A stretch of 64,000 bases of DNA, taken from positions 90,330 to 154,329 of the forward strand of contig JANQEO010000320.1 in the NCBI GenBank assembly GCA_028278325.1, in the 5' to 3' direction. The first letter of the stretch is position 1, and every line of letters begins with the position of its first letter. Position numbers and translations under genes: made by a program. The stretch is from Candidatus Binatia bacterium (lineage in GTDB: Bacteria > Desulfobacterota > Binatia > UBA1149 > JAJCZL01). Positions 45,856-56,300 of the stretch are shown one piece after another. The notes beneath the pieces are model-generated. The model saw nothing but the letters and a program-made list of their open reading frames with translations. It was not told the DNA's origin and did no database searches.

Positions 45856-46764
45856 ATGAGGCGTGCCGCTTTGATCCTGCTCGCGCTGGTCGTCGCAGTA
45901 TCGATCAACGTCGTGCGTCTCGAAACGGATACCGATCCGGCCCAGGCAGGCGCCGGGCGACTTCTCGAGCTGCCGTCGGCGACTCTTCGGGTTCTCGAGG
46001 CCGGCCGGTTCAACAGGCAAACCGTCGTTTTACTCCACGGCTGGGGTGGTTCGTTGAAATGGTGGCGCACCGTGGTGCCCGAGCTTTCCCGTTACCACCG
46101 CGTCATCAGTTTCGATCTCTTGGGTCACGGCGGTTCCGACAAGCCGCGTGAGGGTTACTCCATCGAAGAGCAGGGAAGGCTGATCGCAGAGGCCCTGAGG
46201 GAACTGCGTGCCGACAACGTTACGCTGGTAGGCCACTCCCTGGGAGGACTGGTGGCAACGGCCGTTGCCGAGACGGACCCCTTCGCCTTCAGAGGGCTGG
46301 TCCTGATCTCTACGCCGACTCAACAGAGCCACAACCGGCCGCCGGCGATCGCGAAGCTGATGTTCACGCCGGTCATCGGCCACACCATTTACACGCTCAC
46401 TCCGTCTTCGATGCTGAGCGAGTCGGCAACGATCGCGTTTTCCGACACCGTTGTTCCCCCGCCGGACCTGCTCGCCGACATACCGGTCATGACTTACAAC
46501 TCCATGACGGCGACGAGCCGCGCCGCCGAGCAATTCATGGAGACCGAGCCGGGTCTCGTCGCCCGCCTTCGTGAACTGGAGTTGCCTGTGTTGGCGATCT
46601 GGGGCGACGACGACAGGCTTTGGGATCGTGCCTCGGCCGACGATTACAAAGTGCTGCCCGCGGCCACGGTGAAGATGATCGCAGGCGCCGGCCATTGTCC
46701 GCACGTCGAGTCGCCTACCGAGGTAACGCGCCTACTACGCGAGTTCGTCGAGGCCGACTGGTAG
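45856..46764 (+). CDS. Alpha/beta hydrolase, membrane-anchored or exported
   Basis: 302 residues. An N-terminal hydrophobic stretch, MRRAALILLALVVAVSINVV, is a signal anchor. The fold is clear: VVLLHGWGGSLKWWRTVVPEL (oxyanion HGW), the nucleophile elbow VGHSLGGLVATA, the acid in IWGDDDRLWDR, and the histidine in AGAGHCPHVESP. A serine ester hydrolase acting outside or at the membrane. Substrate unknown. Confidence 0.88.
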   Translation: MRRAALILLALVVAVSINVVRLETDTDPAQAGAGRLLELPSATLRVLEAGRFNRQTVVLLHGWGGSLKWWRTVVPELSRYHRVISFDLLGHGGSDKPREGYSIEEQGRLIAEALRELRADNVTLVGHSLGGLVATAVAETDPFAFRGLVLISTPTQQSHNRPPAIAKLMFTPVIGHTIYTLTPSSMLSESATIAFSDTVVPPPDLLADIPVMTYNSMTATSRAAEQFMETEPGLVARLRELELPVLAIWGDDDRLWDRASADDYKVLPAATVKMIAGAGHCPHVESPTEVTRLLREFVEADW

Positions 46765-46914
46765 TGATGCGACCCCCTTGTGCGTCGCGGGTGTAGCGCC
46801 GATGATCCGTATGCTCGCGCATTCGCCGCTTCGCAAGTGCCACTGCAGATGAAATGTAGGGTGAACATGCTTGCACGTTTGCACGGCTTGACGCTCCGCA
46901 TGCTTGTGCGCGAA

Positions 46915-46931
46915 GCCCGCGAATTGCGGGC
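46915..46931. other. Stem-loop in the gap before the PBP gene
   Basis: GCCCGC-GAATT-GCGGGC at 46915-46931. The surrounding 46765-47048 gap (284 bases) has no gene, but contains two copies of CATGCTTG (46866 and 46899, approximate starts) and several TTGC-rich words. No RNA family is recognised. Confidence 0.3.
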
Positions 46932-47048
46932 GTCACCGCAATCGAGTGGCTGGCGCTACACAATTGCGTGCCGATCACTTTCGTACACGCTTGCCTAAGT
47001 GCACAGAGGGCCTGGATAAGAGTCGGTACGCGGGTCTATTGATAGCCC

Positions 47049-50000
47049 GTGCGGCGACCACGGACTGTCGAGTCGAAGGAATCCGCCCGCTTCACGGTGT
47101 CACCGAGCCGTGTGCTGGTGGCAGCGCGTTCGCATCCCTTCATGGCGATCGCGCTTCTTGCAGGTTCGCTTCTCTTCCTCGAGTACAACACCTCACTTTT
47201 GCAATCTCAGCGCCTGGCCGAGATTGCCGCAGAGGCAGGCTATGGTGTCGGCCCGGGAGCCAGCGACTCGGTGAAGTTCCCGAGCTCGGGACCCTACGAT
47301 CTGCGTCTTGGGTACAGCCGCGTGCCGGAGTTCGTAGATCGCCTGGCCGACGACGGCTACACCATCAAATCCCAGGCGCGCTTCTCCGACAGTCTTCTCT
47401 ACCTGACCAGCTGGGGTCTGTTCCCCATATACAAGGAGAAGAACCAGGCGGGCTTGCGCATTCTCGACCGTAGGCACGAGGCCATGCGTGCCTCGATGTT
47501 CCCCGAGAGAGTCTACGAAGACTTCGACGCCATTCCGCCAGTGGTCGTCGACAGCCTATTGTTCATCGAGAACCGTGAGTTGCTCGATCCCGGCCACCGC
47601 CGACGCAACCCGGCCATCGAGTGGGATCGCCTGGCCAAGAGTGCTTTCGCCTACGGACTGGACTTCCTCGAGTTCGGCAGGCCCGTGCCCGGCGGCAGCA
47701 CTCTAGCAACGCAGATGGAAAAGTTCCGCCACTCGCCGGGCGGTGTGACGGCCACACCGACCGACAAGCTCAGACAGATGGCGACGGCCAGCCTACGTGC
47801 CTACCTGAGCGGCGGCGATACCTCGGCAACCCGCGAGCAGCTGGTCGCCGACTATCTGAGCAGCGTTTCCTTCGCTGCGGTGCCCGGCCACGGTGAAGTC
47901 ATAGGCATGCCCGCGGCCCTGTCGATGTGGTACGACGCCGACGTCGACGAGGTGAATCGGCTTCTGACCGACTATCGCCCCGCCGGCTACGACCCTTACA
48001 TGGAAGCGCGCGGCTACGCTTACCGGCGCTCTCTCGCCCTTCTTCTGGCAGTGAAGCGGCCTTCCTATTACCTGATCGAGAACCGCGACGCGTTGAACGC
48101 CCGCATCGACAGATACCTGCCTTTGCTGGCCCACGAGGGCGTTATCTCCGAGAAACTCCGCGACGCGGCTTTGTCGGTTACTCTCGATTTCCGTGACGAG
48201 ATTCCCGAAGTTCCGGCGGATCTGCCTTCAGCGCGAGCGACAGCTCCTCGCGCCCTGCCCGCCGTTCTGGAGAAACGTCGCGAGGCTGCAGCGCCGGTAA
48301 GAAACTCCCTTCTCGATCTCCTCGAAGTGCGCGACTATTACGAACTCGACCGTCTCGACCTCACGGTGGAGACATCGGTGGATGCACGCCTTCATGAAGC
48401 AGTCAGCCAGGCACTGGCCGGCCTCACCGAACCCCACGGCGCACACTTGGCGGGCCTGCACGGACACCGTCTGCTGGAAGATTCCGATCCGTCCAACGTG
48501 GTCTATACCTTCTCCCTCTACGAGCGCACTCCGGGCGCCAATCTCCTGCGTGTGCAGACCGACACCGCCTCCGGCGCTTTCGACAGCAACGACGGCCTCA
48601 TGCTGGACCTGGGATCGACGGCCAAGCTGCGTACCTTGGTGACCTACCTCGACGCTGTCGCCGAGCTTCATGGCCTCTTGTACGGGCTCGGCCCCGAGGA
48701 GTTGGCTACTTTCGAGATCGATCCGGCCGATACCTTGAGCCTGTGGGCCAGAAGTCAGTTCGAATCGCGTCCTGAAACGAGCATCGATGAGCTGCTCGAC
48801 GCGGCCCTGTCACGCGAGTATTCGGCCGACCCCAACGAGAAGTTCTTCACCGGCGGTGGTGTGCATCGTTTCGGCAACTTCAGCGAGGATGACGACGACA
48901 AGGTCATGTCGGTACGCCACGCCTTTCGCCACTCGGTCAACCTCGTGTTCGTGCGCCTGATGCGCGACATCGTTCGCCATTACACTTTCCGCTACCCCGG
49001 TCCGTCCGAGATTCTCGCCGACGCTTCGCACCCCGGCCGACAAGCCTACCTCGAGCGTTTCGCCGACAAGGAAGGACGCATATTCATCCGCCGTTACTAC
49101 AACCGGTATCGTTCGAAGAGCGGCGAGCAAGTGCTCGACCTGCTCGCCGGGCGCACCCGCCTGACGCCCAAGCGCCTGGCGGTGATACTGCGCACCCTGC
49201 AGCCCCACGCGCCCTATGAGGCCTATGCAGAGGCGTTGCGGCAGCGCCTGCCTCACTGGAAGCTGAATGAGCGCGTCAAGAAAGAGATCTTCGAGGATTA
49301 CCCTCCCGGTCTCTTCCGTCTCCCCGACCTCGCGCATCTGGCCAGGCTCGACTCTTTGGAACTGTGGACGGCCACCACGCTGCTTCGCGAGCCGGATACC
49401 CAGCTGTCGACGCTGGTCGACTCCAGCGCGGCCGAACGCCTGGCGGCCTATGAATGGCTGATGCGCACTTCCAACAAGACGGCTCAGGACAGGCGCATCG
49501 GCACCATAATGGAGATAGATGCGTTCGAGGACATCCACCGTGACTGGAAGAAGTACGGATATCCCTTCGAGTCCTTGGTGGCATCCTATGCAACCGCACT
49601 AGGCAGTTCAGCGGACCGGCCCTCGGCCCTTGCCGAGTTGATGGGAATCGTGGCCAACGACGGCCTTCGCCTTCCCACCCGTCGCATAGAGAAACTGCAC
49701 TTTGCCGCCTCCACGCCTTACGAAACCGTGGTCAGTGCCGACCCTGCCGACGGCGTGCAGGTCATGGAGCCGGCTGTAGCAAGAATGCTGAAGTCGGTTC
49801 TCGTCGACACTGTCGAAGCCGGCACGGGGCGCCGCGTGGCCGGCACGCTCAAGTCGGCCGACGGTTCGACGTTGATCATCGGTGGCAAGACCGGCACGGG
49901 CGATCACGTCTACAAGACCGTGGATGCCGAAGGCAGAGTTACGAACTCGCGTGCGGTAAGCCGCTCGGCGACTTTCACCTTCCTGGCCGGCGACCGCTAT

Positions 50001-50183
50001 TACGGTGTCGTCAGCGCCTACGTCAAAGGACCCGAAGCCGCCGACTACACCTTCACAAGCTCCCTGGCCACCCACGTCTTCAAGCTCCTCGCCCCCCAGC
50101 TCAACCGTCTTCTCGATGACGGGATCCCCGGCAGCGCCTTTTCCAAAGCTGAGAAGCGTCCCGCCACCACGCCCCGCTCCTGA
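47049..50183 (+). CDS. Divergent class A penicillin-binding protein (GT51 transglycosylase + transpeptidase)
   Basis: 1044 residues, GTG start, longer than usual. A membrane anchor at residues 30-48 is followed by a region of unknown type (65-155), then a GT51-like domain: LFIENRELLDPG (motif 1, E174), GGSTLATQMEKFRHSPGG (residues 215-232) and the YLSSVSFAAVPGHGEVIGMPAALSMWY segment. The transpeptidase half has S523-T-A-K526 (GSTAK), S629-V-N631 and K947-T-G, so all three penicillin-binding motifs are visible. It polymerises and cross-links peptidoglycan in the periplasm. Motif 1 deviates from the EDxxFxxHxG consensus, so glycosyltransferase activity should not be assumed. Confidence 0.82.
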   Translation: MRRPRTVESKESARFTVSPSRVLVAARSHPFMAIALLAGSLLFLEYNTSLLQSQRLAEIAAEAGYGVGPGASDSVKFPSSGPYDLRLGYSRVPEFVDRLADDGYTIKSQARFSDSLLYLTSWGLFPIYKEKNQAGLRILDRRHEAMRASMFPERVYEDFDAIPPVVVDSLLFIENRELLDPGHRRRNPAIEWDRLAKSAFAYGLDFLEFGRPVPGGSTLATQMEKFRHSPGGVTATPTDKLRQMATASLRAYLSGGDTSATREQLVADYLSSVSFAAVPGHGEVIGMPAALSMWYDADVDEVNRLLTDYRPAGYDPYMEARGYAYRRSLALLLAVKRPSYYLIENRDALNARIDRYLPLLAHEGVISEKLRDAALSVTLDFRDEIPEVPADLPSARATAPRALPAVLEKRREAAAPVRNSLLDLLEVRDYYELDRLDLTVETSVDARLHEAVSQALAGLTEPHGAHLAGLHGHRLLEDSDPSNVVYTFSLYERTPGANLLRVQTDTASGAFDSNDGLMLDLGSTAKLRTLVTYLDAVAELHGLLYGLGPEELATFEIDPADTLSLWARSQFESRPETSIDELLDAALSREYSADPNEKFFTGGGVHRFGNFSEDDDDKVMSVRHAFRHSVNLVFVRLMRDIVRHYTFRYPGPSEILADASHPGRQAYLERFADKEGRIFIRRYYNRYRSKSGEQVLDLLAGRTRLTPKRLAVILRTLQPHAPYEAYAEALRQRLPHWKLNERVKKEIFEDYPPGLFRLPDLAHLARLDSLELWTATTLLREPDTQLSTLVDSSAAERLAAYEWLMRTSNKTAQDRRIGTIMEIDAFEDIHRDWKKYGYPFESLVASYATALGSSADRPSALAELMGIVANDGLRLPTRRIEKLHFAASTPYETVVSADPADGVQVMEPAVARMLKSVLVDTVEAGTGRRVAGTLKSADGSTLIIGGKTGTGDHVYKTVDAEGRVTNSRAVSRSATFTFLAGDRYYGVVSAYVKGPEAADYTFTSSLATHVFKLLAPQLNRLLDDGIPGSAFSKAEKRPATTPRS

Positions 50184-50310
50184 GAAACCGGGCCACGGAT
50201 TTCCCGCTTTTCTCGGTATTTACGACCCCTGCAGAGCCGTCTCCTGGTCCGTTGCTTGCACCACGACGGGTTGAGGCTAGAAAGTCGTTATCGCCTCGGG
50301 GAGGCCGCCC

Positions 50311-51774
50311 ATGTCCAACTGGGATTATGAACGTCTGACCGCCCTGGACTCGACGTTCCTGGATGTCGAGTCCAGGACTTCTCACATGCACGTCGGTGCG
50401 GTGACTCTGTTCGACGCGGGTCCGTTGACCGGTATCGACGGCTGCATCGACGTCGTCAGGATTCGGCGCGTGATAGAGGCGGGTTTCCGCCGCTTCCCCC
50501 GCTACCGTCAGCGCCTGGCGTGGATACCCGTCTTCGATCATCCGGTTTGGATCGACGACGAGCACTTCAAGATCGACTATCACGTTCGCCACACCAGTCT
50601 GCCCAAGCCCGGCGACGAGCGTTTGCTGAAACGTTTCGCCGGCCGCTTGATGTCACAGCAACTCGACCGCGGAAAACCGTTGTGGGAGATCTGGATCGTC
50701 GAAGGAGTCGAAGACGATCAGGTCGCGATCGTCAGCAAGCTCCACCACTGCATGATCGACGGGGTCGGTAGCGTAGCGCTGACCGGTGCGATGATGTCGA
50801 ACGATGCGCGCGAGGGCCGTGACGCCGAGGTGCCTACCGTGCCTTGGGTGCCGCGTCCGGCACCTACGCCTCGCGAACTGTTTCTCGATGAATGCAAACG
50901 ACTGGGCATGGAACCTTTCGCGTTGCTGAAAGGCCTGGGAAGCGCCGCCCTGAACCCCGGCAAGACCTGGCGCACCGTGGGCAACGCCGTTGGCGGCATA
51001 CAGGACGCAATCAGCGCGGGATTGAAACCGGCCTCCGATACTCCTCTCAACCGTAACATCGGTCCCCACCGGCGTTTCGATTGGACGGAGATCGAGCTCA
51101 AGACCATCAAGCACATTCGCAACGAGTTGGGCGGAACCCTCAACGACGTTGTCCTCACGTCGGTGTCGGGGGCGGTGGGCAACTTCCTGCGTCAGCGCGG
51201 GATCCGGGTAGAAGATCTGGACTTCCGGGCTATGGTTCCGGTCAACACTCGCGAGTCGGCCGATCGTGAGGCTCTCGGCAATCGAATCGCAATGCTTCTT
51301 GCCCGGTTGCCGATAGCCGAGCGCGATCCTGTGGCGCGCCTGCGTTCAGTGCAGGAGACGACAAAACAGCTGAAGAGCTCCAAGCAGGCCCAGGGTGTGA
51401 GCGCCCTGGAAGACCTCAGCGACGTAACTCTCATGGGTTTGTTCTCGGCCTTCGCGAAGCTGTCGGCCAACGCCCGTTCCTACAACATGGTAGTGACCAA
51501 CGTGCCCGGCCCGCGCGAACCAGTGTACCTGCTCGGATCCAAGATGCGCTCGGTCTATCCTCTAGTGCCTCTCAACCGCAACCAAGCCCTCGGCATTGCC
51601 GTGTTCAGTTACTGCGACAGGTTGTTCTGGGGCTTCAACTCGGATTGGGATTCGGTGCCCGACCTCCACGAGGTGGTAACCGGCATCGATCACGAATTCG
51701 ACAAACTCGTCAAGATCGCCGACTCACCGCCGCCGCGAGTGAATACCGGCGAAAAGCCGGCAGCAACGGCCTAG
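50311..51774 (+). CDS. Wax ester synthase/diacylglycerol acyltransferase (WS/DGAT)
   Basis: 487 residues. Transfers acyl groups from acyl-CoA to fatty alcohols or diacylglycerol, forming storage lipids. The condensation motif is H145-H-C-M-I-D150-G (SKLHHCMIDGVGS). The N-terminus LTALDSTFLDVESRTSHMHVGAVTLFD is the typical WS/DGAT opening, and the C-terminal NVPGPREPVYLLGSKM and PLNRNQALGIAVFSYCDRLFWGF are typical too. GGGGAGG (50298-50304) supports the ATG. It suggests neutral-lipid storage in this organism. Confidence 0.92.
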   Translation: MSNWDYERLTALDSTFLDVESRTSHMHVGAVTLFDAGPLTGIDGCIDVVRIRRVIEAGFRRFPRYRQRLAWIPVFDHPVWIDDEHFKIDYHVRHTSLPKPGDERLLKRFAGRLMSQQLDRGKPLWEIWIVEGVEDDQVAIVSKLHHCMIDGVGSVALTGAMMSNDAREGRDAEVPTVPWVPRPAPTPRELFLDECKRLGMEPFALLKGLGSAALNPGKTWRTVGNAVGGIQDAISAGLKPASDTPLNRNIGPHRRFDWTEIELKTIKHIRNELGGTLNDVVLTSVSGAVGNFLRQRGIRVEDLDFRAMVPVNTRESADREALGNRIAMLLARLPIAERDPVARLRSVQETTKQLKSSKQAQGVSALEDLSDVTLMGLFSAFAKLSANARSYNMVVTNVPGPREPVYLLGSKMRSVYPLVPLNRNQALGIAVFSYCDRLFWGFNSDWDSVPDLHEVVTGIDHEFDKLVKIADSPPPRVNTGEKPAATA

Positions 51775-52208
51775 GCCGGCTGCCGTTCGAGCACTACGAC
51801 GGGTATTTGCCTGCTGGTGCGGCGGGCGTATTCGGCGTAGCCGCTCTCGGTCTCGACGATCTCCTTCCACAAGCGCTCACGTTCTTCACCCTGGGCTTCA
51901 CGTGCCTTGGCGTGGAACACATCGCCCTTTACCTGCACTTCCGCGTCAGGATTGGCTTCGAGATTCAGCCACCAGTCGGGATGGCGAGGCTCGCCGGCGA
52001 ACGAGGCGATGACGACGCAGTCGTCGCCCTTGGGCAGGTACATGAGGGCTTTGGTGCGTGGCTGGCCGCTCTTTCGCCCCGTAGTCGTCAGCAAAAGAAC
52101 GGGCATGCCCATGGCGCTGCCGCCGATCACCCCGCGTGTCGCCTTGTAGAGCTTGGGGTGAACCTTCCAAAAGAATTCCATGAGCTTGGTGCGTTTGACT
52201 GCGGGCAT
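51771..52208 (-). CDS. F420-dependent nitroreductase-family (DDN-like) protein
   Basis: 145 residues. VLLLTTTGRKSGQPRTKALMYLPKGDDCVVIASFAG and HPDWWLNLEANPDAEVQV are the DDN/F420 nitroreductase-family signature. The fold binds deazaflavin F420. GGAGGAG lies just upstream of the ATG (plus-strand 52214-52220). It is a second F420/PPOX-type enzyme in the window and implies the organism makes or takes up F420. It overlaps the WS/DGAT stop by four bases, convergent. Confidence 0.9.
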   Translation of the reverse strand: MPAVKRTKLMEFFWKVHPKLYKATRGVIGGSAMGMPVLLLTTTGRKSGQPRTKALMYLPKGDDCVVIASFAGEPRHPDWWLNLEANPDAEVQVKGDVFHAKAREAQGEERERLWKEIVETESGYAEYARRTSRQIPVVVLERQPA

Positions 52209-52334
52209 GGCGACTCCTCCTGGGCGGGGAAGGTCTCAGCCTTGGAGGGCTTTGGCAAGCCGACGGAATCCGGGGTCGCGAGAAGGTCCCAGGGTGGCGG
52301 GAGACGGGCCCGAGCAAAGGCCCGGGCCGGGAGC

Positions 52335-53321
52335 TCAGTAGGTCTGCAGGAGGCTCATGTAGTTGCCGCGGAACAAGACGTCGGGGTCGGGGCAGTGGTC
52401 GGCATCCATGCTGCCCTTCATCTGAGCGAGCGACTCGTATTCTTTTTCCGTCATCCACTCGAGCATCTCGCTCTCCAGCGTTTTCAACCTGCCCGGGCCG
52501 CCCATCAACACGGCCGACACCACCTGTACGATGTCGGCGCCTGCCATCACCGCCTTGATGGCGTCGAGCGAGGTATGAACGCCGCCCGTCACACCCAAGG
52601 ATGCCGAGCAGGCCGAGGAAACGATGGCCAGCCAGCGAAGGCGCAACAGCAGTTCTCCCGGGGATGAAAGCCGCAGCTCGGAAGTCATCTCCAGCTCGTC
52701 GACGTCGATGTCGAGCTCGAAGTAGCGGTTGAAGAGCACGAGCCCGTCAGCGCCGGCGTCGACCAAGCGCTTCGAGAGGTTGGCCATGGAAGTGTAGAAG
52801 GGCGAAAGCTTGACGGCCAGGGGTATGCCTATGGACTTCTTCACGTCCTGCACCATCGCCACCGTGTTCTCCTCGATCAAAGCAGCGGTCTCGTTGGGGT
52901 CCGAGGCTACGTAGTAGACGTTGAGCTCGATGGCGTCGGCGCCGGCCTGTTCGATGGAGTTCGCATAGGACAGCCACCCGCCGGTGGTGTAGCCGTTCAG
53001 GGATCCGACGACGGGGATGTCGACGGCCTCTTTCAGCTGTCGTACACGCTCCAAGTACTCGTCGGGGCCGATCACGAACTCGTGATGCCGGGCGAAGTAA
53101 GACAACGCTTCCCCGTGAGACTCGGCATGCGACTCTGTAGCCGCATGGGTGGCCAGGGCTTCCTCTTCGATCTGCTCCTCGAACAGCGATCGCATCACCA
53201 AGGCAGAGGCGCCTTCGTCTTCGAGGCGCTTGGCGCTGTCGGTGTTGTCGGAGAGCGGACCAGCTCCGGCGATGAAAGGGCTGGGTAGATCGAACCCGAG
53301 ATACTTCGTTGAAAAATCCAT
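52335..53321 (-). CDS. Dihydroorotate dehydrogenase-like FMN protein (PFOR partner)
   Basis: 328 residues with a TIM barrel of the dihydroorotate dehydrogenase family: STKYLGFDLPSPFIAGAGPLSDN, IPVVGSLNGYTTGGW, IPLAVKLSPFYTSM, GLVLFNRYFELDID, SLGVTGGVHTSLDAIKAVMAGAD. The catalytic-base region reads ELNVYYVASDPNE where a true class 1 enzyme has N-x-[SC]-C-P-N, so the base is missing and orotate synthesis is unlikely. It starts 11 bases after the PFOR stop, so the two form an operon. The pairing of a DHOD-like protein with PFOR recurs in several bacteria; its task is unknown to me. Confidence 0.82.
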   Translation of the reverse strand: MDFSTKYLGFDLPSPFIAGAGPLSDNTDSAKRLEDEGASALVMRSLFEEQIEEEALATHAATESHAESHGEALSYFARHHEFVIGPDEYLERVRQLKEAVDIPVVGSLNGYTTGGWLSYANSIEQAGADAIELNVYYVASDPNETAALIEENTVAMVQDVKKSIGIPLAVKLSPFYTSMANLSKRLVDAGADGLVLFNRYFELDIDVDELEMTSELRLSSPGELLLRLRWLAIVSSACSASLGVTGGVHTSLDAIKAVMAGADIVQVVSAVLMGGPGRLKTLESEMLEWMTEKEYESLAQMKGSMDADHCPDPDVLFRGNYMSLLQTY

Positions 53322-53332
53322 AACGGTGACCT

Positions 53333-56300
53333 CTAGGAAGTTTCCGCCGGAGCGTGAGTGCCTGCGCCGTGTTCGCTGCCCTCGTCTGCATCCGGGTCGC
53401 GCCCGTTGCCCGCCGGCAACCTGAGCTTGGCGATGTGCTGGTAGACGGCCATGCGCCGCTCGGCTGCGACCTGGGCTTCGTAGGCGTAACGGCGGAAGCC
53501 CTCGGGGTCGATTCTCTCGACCATGCGGAAACGGGTTTCGTTGGTCATGTATTCCTGCACCGGAATCTTGCCGCCCGGCGCATCGACAACCAGTGGCGGC
53601 TCGCCGGAGGCCACCCGCCGCGGGTCGTAACGGAACAAAGGCCAGATGCCGCTGTTGACCGCGCGCTGTTGCTGCTGGGTGCCGAACTGGAGGTCGTAGC
53701 CGTGAGCGATGCAGTGGCTGTAGGCGATAATGAGAGAAGGACCCTCGTAGCTGTCGGCTTCGAGGAAGGCCCGCACCGTGTGAGCGTCCTTGGCGCCGAA
53801 CGCCACGCTGGCTACGTAGACGTGGCCGTAGTTGATGGCCATGAGACCGAGATCCTTCTTGTCGATCGACTTTCCTTTGGCCGCGAACTTGGCGGCGGCT
53901 CCCAAGGGCGTGGCCTTGGAGGCCTGCCCTCCGGTGTTGGAGTAGACCTCGGTGTCGAGTACCAGGATGTTGACGTCCTGGTCGAGGGCCAGCACATGGT
54001 CGAGACCGCCGTAGCCTATGTCGTAGGCCCAGCCGTCTCCGCCCATGAGCCACACGCTCTTGCGCACCAGATAGTCGGCGATGCCGGCCAGTTCAGCGGC
54101 GTCTTTGCTGTCGAGCCCGCCAAGCTTGGCGCGTAGGGCGTCTACGCGCTCGCGCTGGGCTTTGATGCCGGCCTCGCTGTGGTGGTCGGGTGAGAGCAGG
54201 CCGTAGACGAGAGCGTCGCCAAGTTGGGATGCCAGGCTCGTCAGCAAGGTCTTGGCCCTGAGCGTAATGGCGTCGATGCCGAGGCGGAAGCCTAGACCGA
54301 ACTCGGCGTTGTCCTCGAACAGTGAATTGGACCAGGCCGGGCCTCTGCCGTCGGCGTTGGTGGTGTAAGGGGTAGTCGGCAGGTTGCCGCCGTAGATCGA
54401 CGAACAGCCCGTGGCGTTGGCGATCAGCGCACGGTCTCCGTAGAGCTGGGTCAGCAGTTTCACATAGGGCGTCTCGCCGCACCCGGAACACGCACCGGAG
54501 TACTCGAACAACGGCTCGAAGAACTGCGACGACTTGACGTCGAGGTGATCGAACTGGGTCCTGTCGATCTCGGGGATGTCCAGGAAGAAGTCGTAGTTCA
54601 CGCGCTCGCGGTCACGGTGCTCTTCGCGCGGCTCCATGTTTATGGACTTGTGCCGCGGATTCGCCTTGTCCTTGGCCGGACACACGACAACACACAGGTT
54701 GCAGCCCGTGCAGTCTTCGGGTGCGACCTGGATGGTGTAGTTCATGCCGGTCATGTCGCGAGACTTGAACTCGGCGGTCTGGAAGGTGTCGGGCGCGCCG
54801 TTCAACGACGAAGGCTCGTAGAGCTTGGCGCGTATCGCCGAGTGCGGACACACCATCGCGCACTTGTTGCACTGAATGCAGATCGAAGAGTCCCAGATGG
54901 GAATAGAGTAGGCGATGTTGCGCTTTTCCCACTTCGTGGTTCCGACCGGCCAGGTGCCGTCCACGGGAAAGGCGCTCACCGGCAAGTGGTCGCCTTTGCC
55001 GGCCATCATCACGGCCGTGACCTTTTGCACGAAGTCCGGGGCCTTTTCCGGAACGATGGGCGGACGCGAATAGGTGCTGGTGACGCTGCCGGGCACCGCA
55101 ACCTCGTGAAGATGGTCGAGGGCCGAATCCACGGCCGCCCAGTTACGCTTGAGCACCTGCTCGCCCTTGTTGGCGTAGGTTTTCTCGATGGCGCCTTTGA
55201 TCTTCTCGATGGCTTGCTCGCGGGGCAACACGCCGGAGATAGCGAAGAAGCAAGTCTGCATGATGGTATTGATGCGGCCACCCATGCCGGCTTCGCGCGC
55301 CACCGTGCCCGCGTCTATGACGAAGAGCTTGAGTTCCTTCTCGATGATGGCGGCCTGCATCTCCCGAGGCAGCTTGTCCCAGACTTCGTCGGGCCCCCAG
55401 GGGCTGTTGAGCAGGAAGGTGGCGCCCTGGGCGGCGTAGTCGAGAATGTCGTACTGGTCGACGAAGTTGAACTGATGACAGGCGACAAAGCTGGCTTCCT
55501 TGATCAGATAGGTCGAGCGTATCCGGCGCGGACCGAAGCGCAGATGCGATATGGTGACGGCGCCCGACTTCTTCGAATCGTAGACGAAGTAGCCCTGGGC
55601 GTAGTCGTCGGTCTCGTCGGCGATGATCTTGATGGAGTTCTTGTTGGCACCGACGGTTCCGTCGGCACCGAGCCCGTAAAACACCGCACGCACCACGTCG
55701 TCGGGCTCGACGTCGAATTCCTCGTCGAACTCCAGGCTGTGGTGGGTAATGTCGTCGACGATACCGACCGTGAAGTGAAGCTTCGGATCAGACTTGGCGG
55801 CCTCGTCGAAGACCGTATTCACCATGGCCGGCGTGAACTCTTTACTGGAGAGCCCGTAGCGTCCGCCCAAAACCCGTGGCGGTGCCGAAAAGCGCGACTC
55901 ACCACTCTGCTCGTTCTCCCGTAGGGCGGTGACGACATCCAGATACAGAGGATCTCCGATGGCGCCCGGTTCCTTGGTGCGGTCGAGCACGGTGACCGAC
56001 TTGGCGGTGGCCGGGATGGCTGCTAGCAGGTGCTCGGCCGAGAAGGGCCTGAACAGGCGGACGGTGACGAGGCCGACCTTGCGGCCCTCGTTGCACAGGT
56101 ACTCGACGGTCTCGGTGGCTGCTTCGGAGCCCGACCCCATCATTACAATTACGTGCTCTGCGTCCTCGGCGCCGGTGTAGTCGAAGAGTTTGTAGCTGCG
56201 GCCGCTTCTCTCGCCGAAACGCTGCATGGCCTTCTCGACGATGCCGGGACAGGCGTCATAGTAGGGGTTGCAGGCTTCGCGGGCCTGGAAGTAGGCGTCG

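Noticed and set aside
52335..54053. 572-codon frame extending the DHOD-like gene upstream
   Set aside because: The first 244 codons are antisense-like basic sequence out of frame with PFOR; the DHOD-like protein starts properly at 53321.
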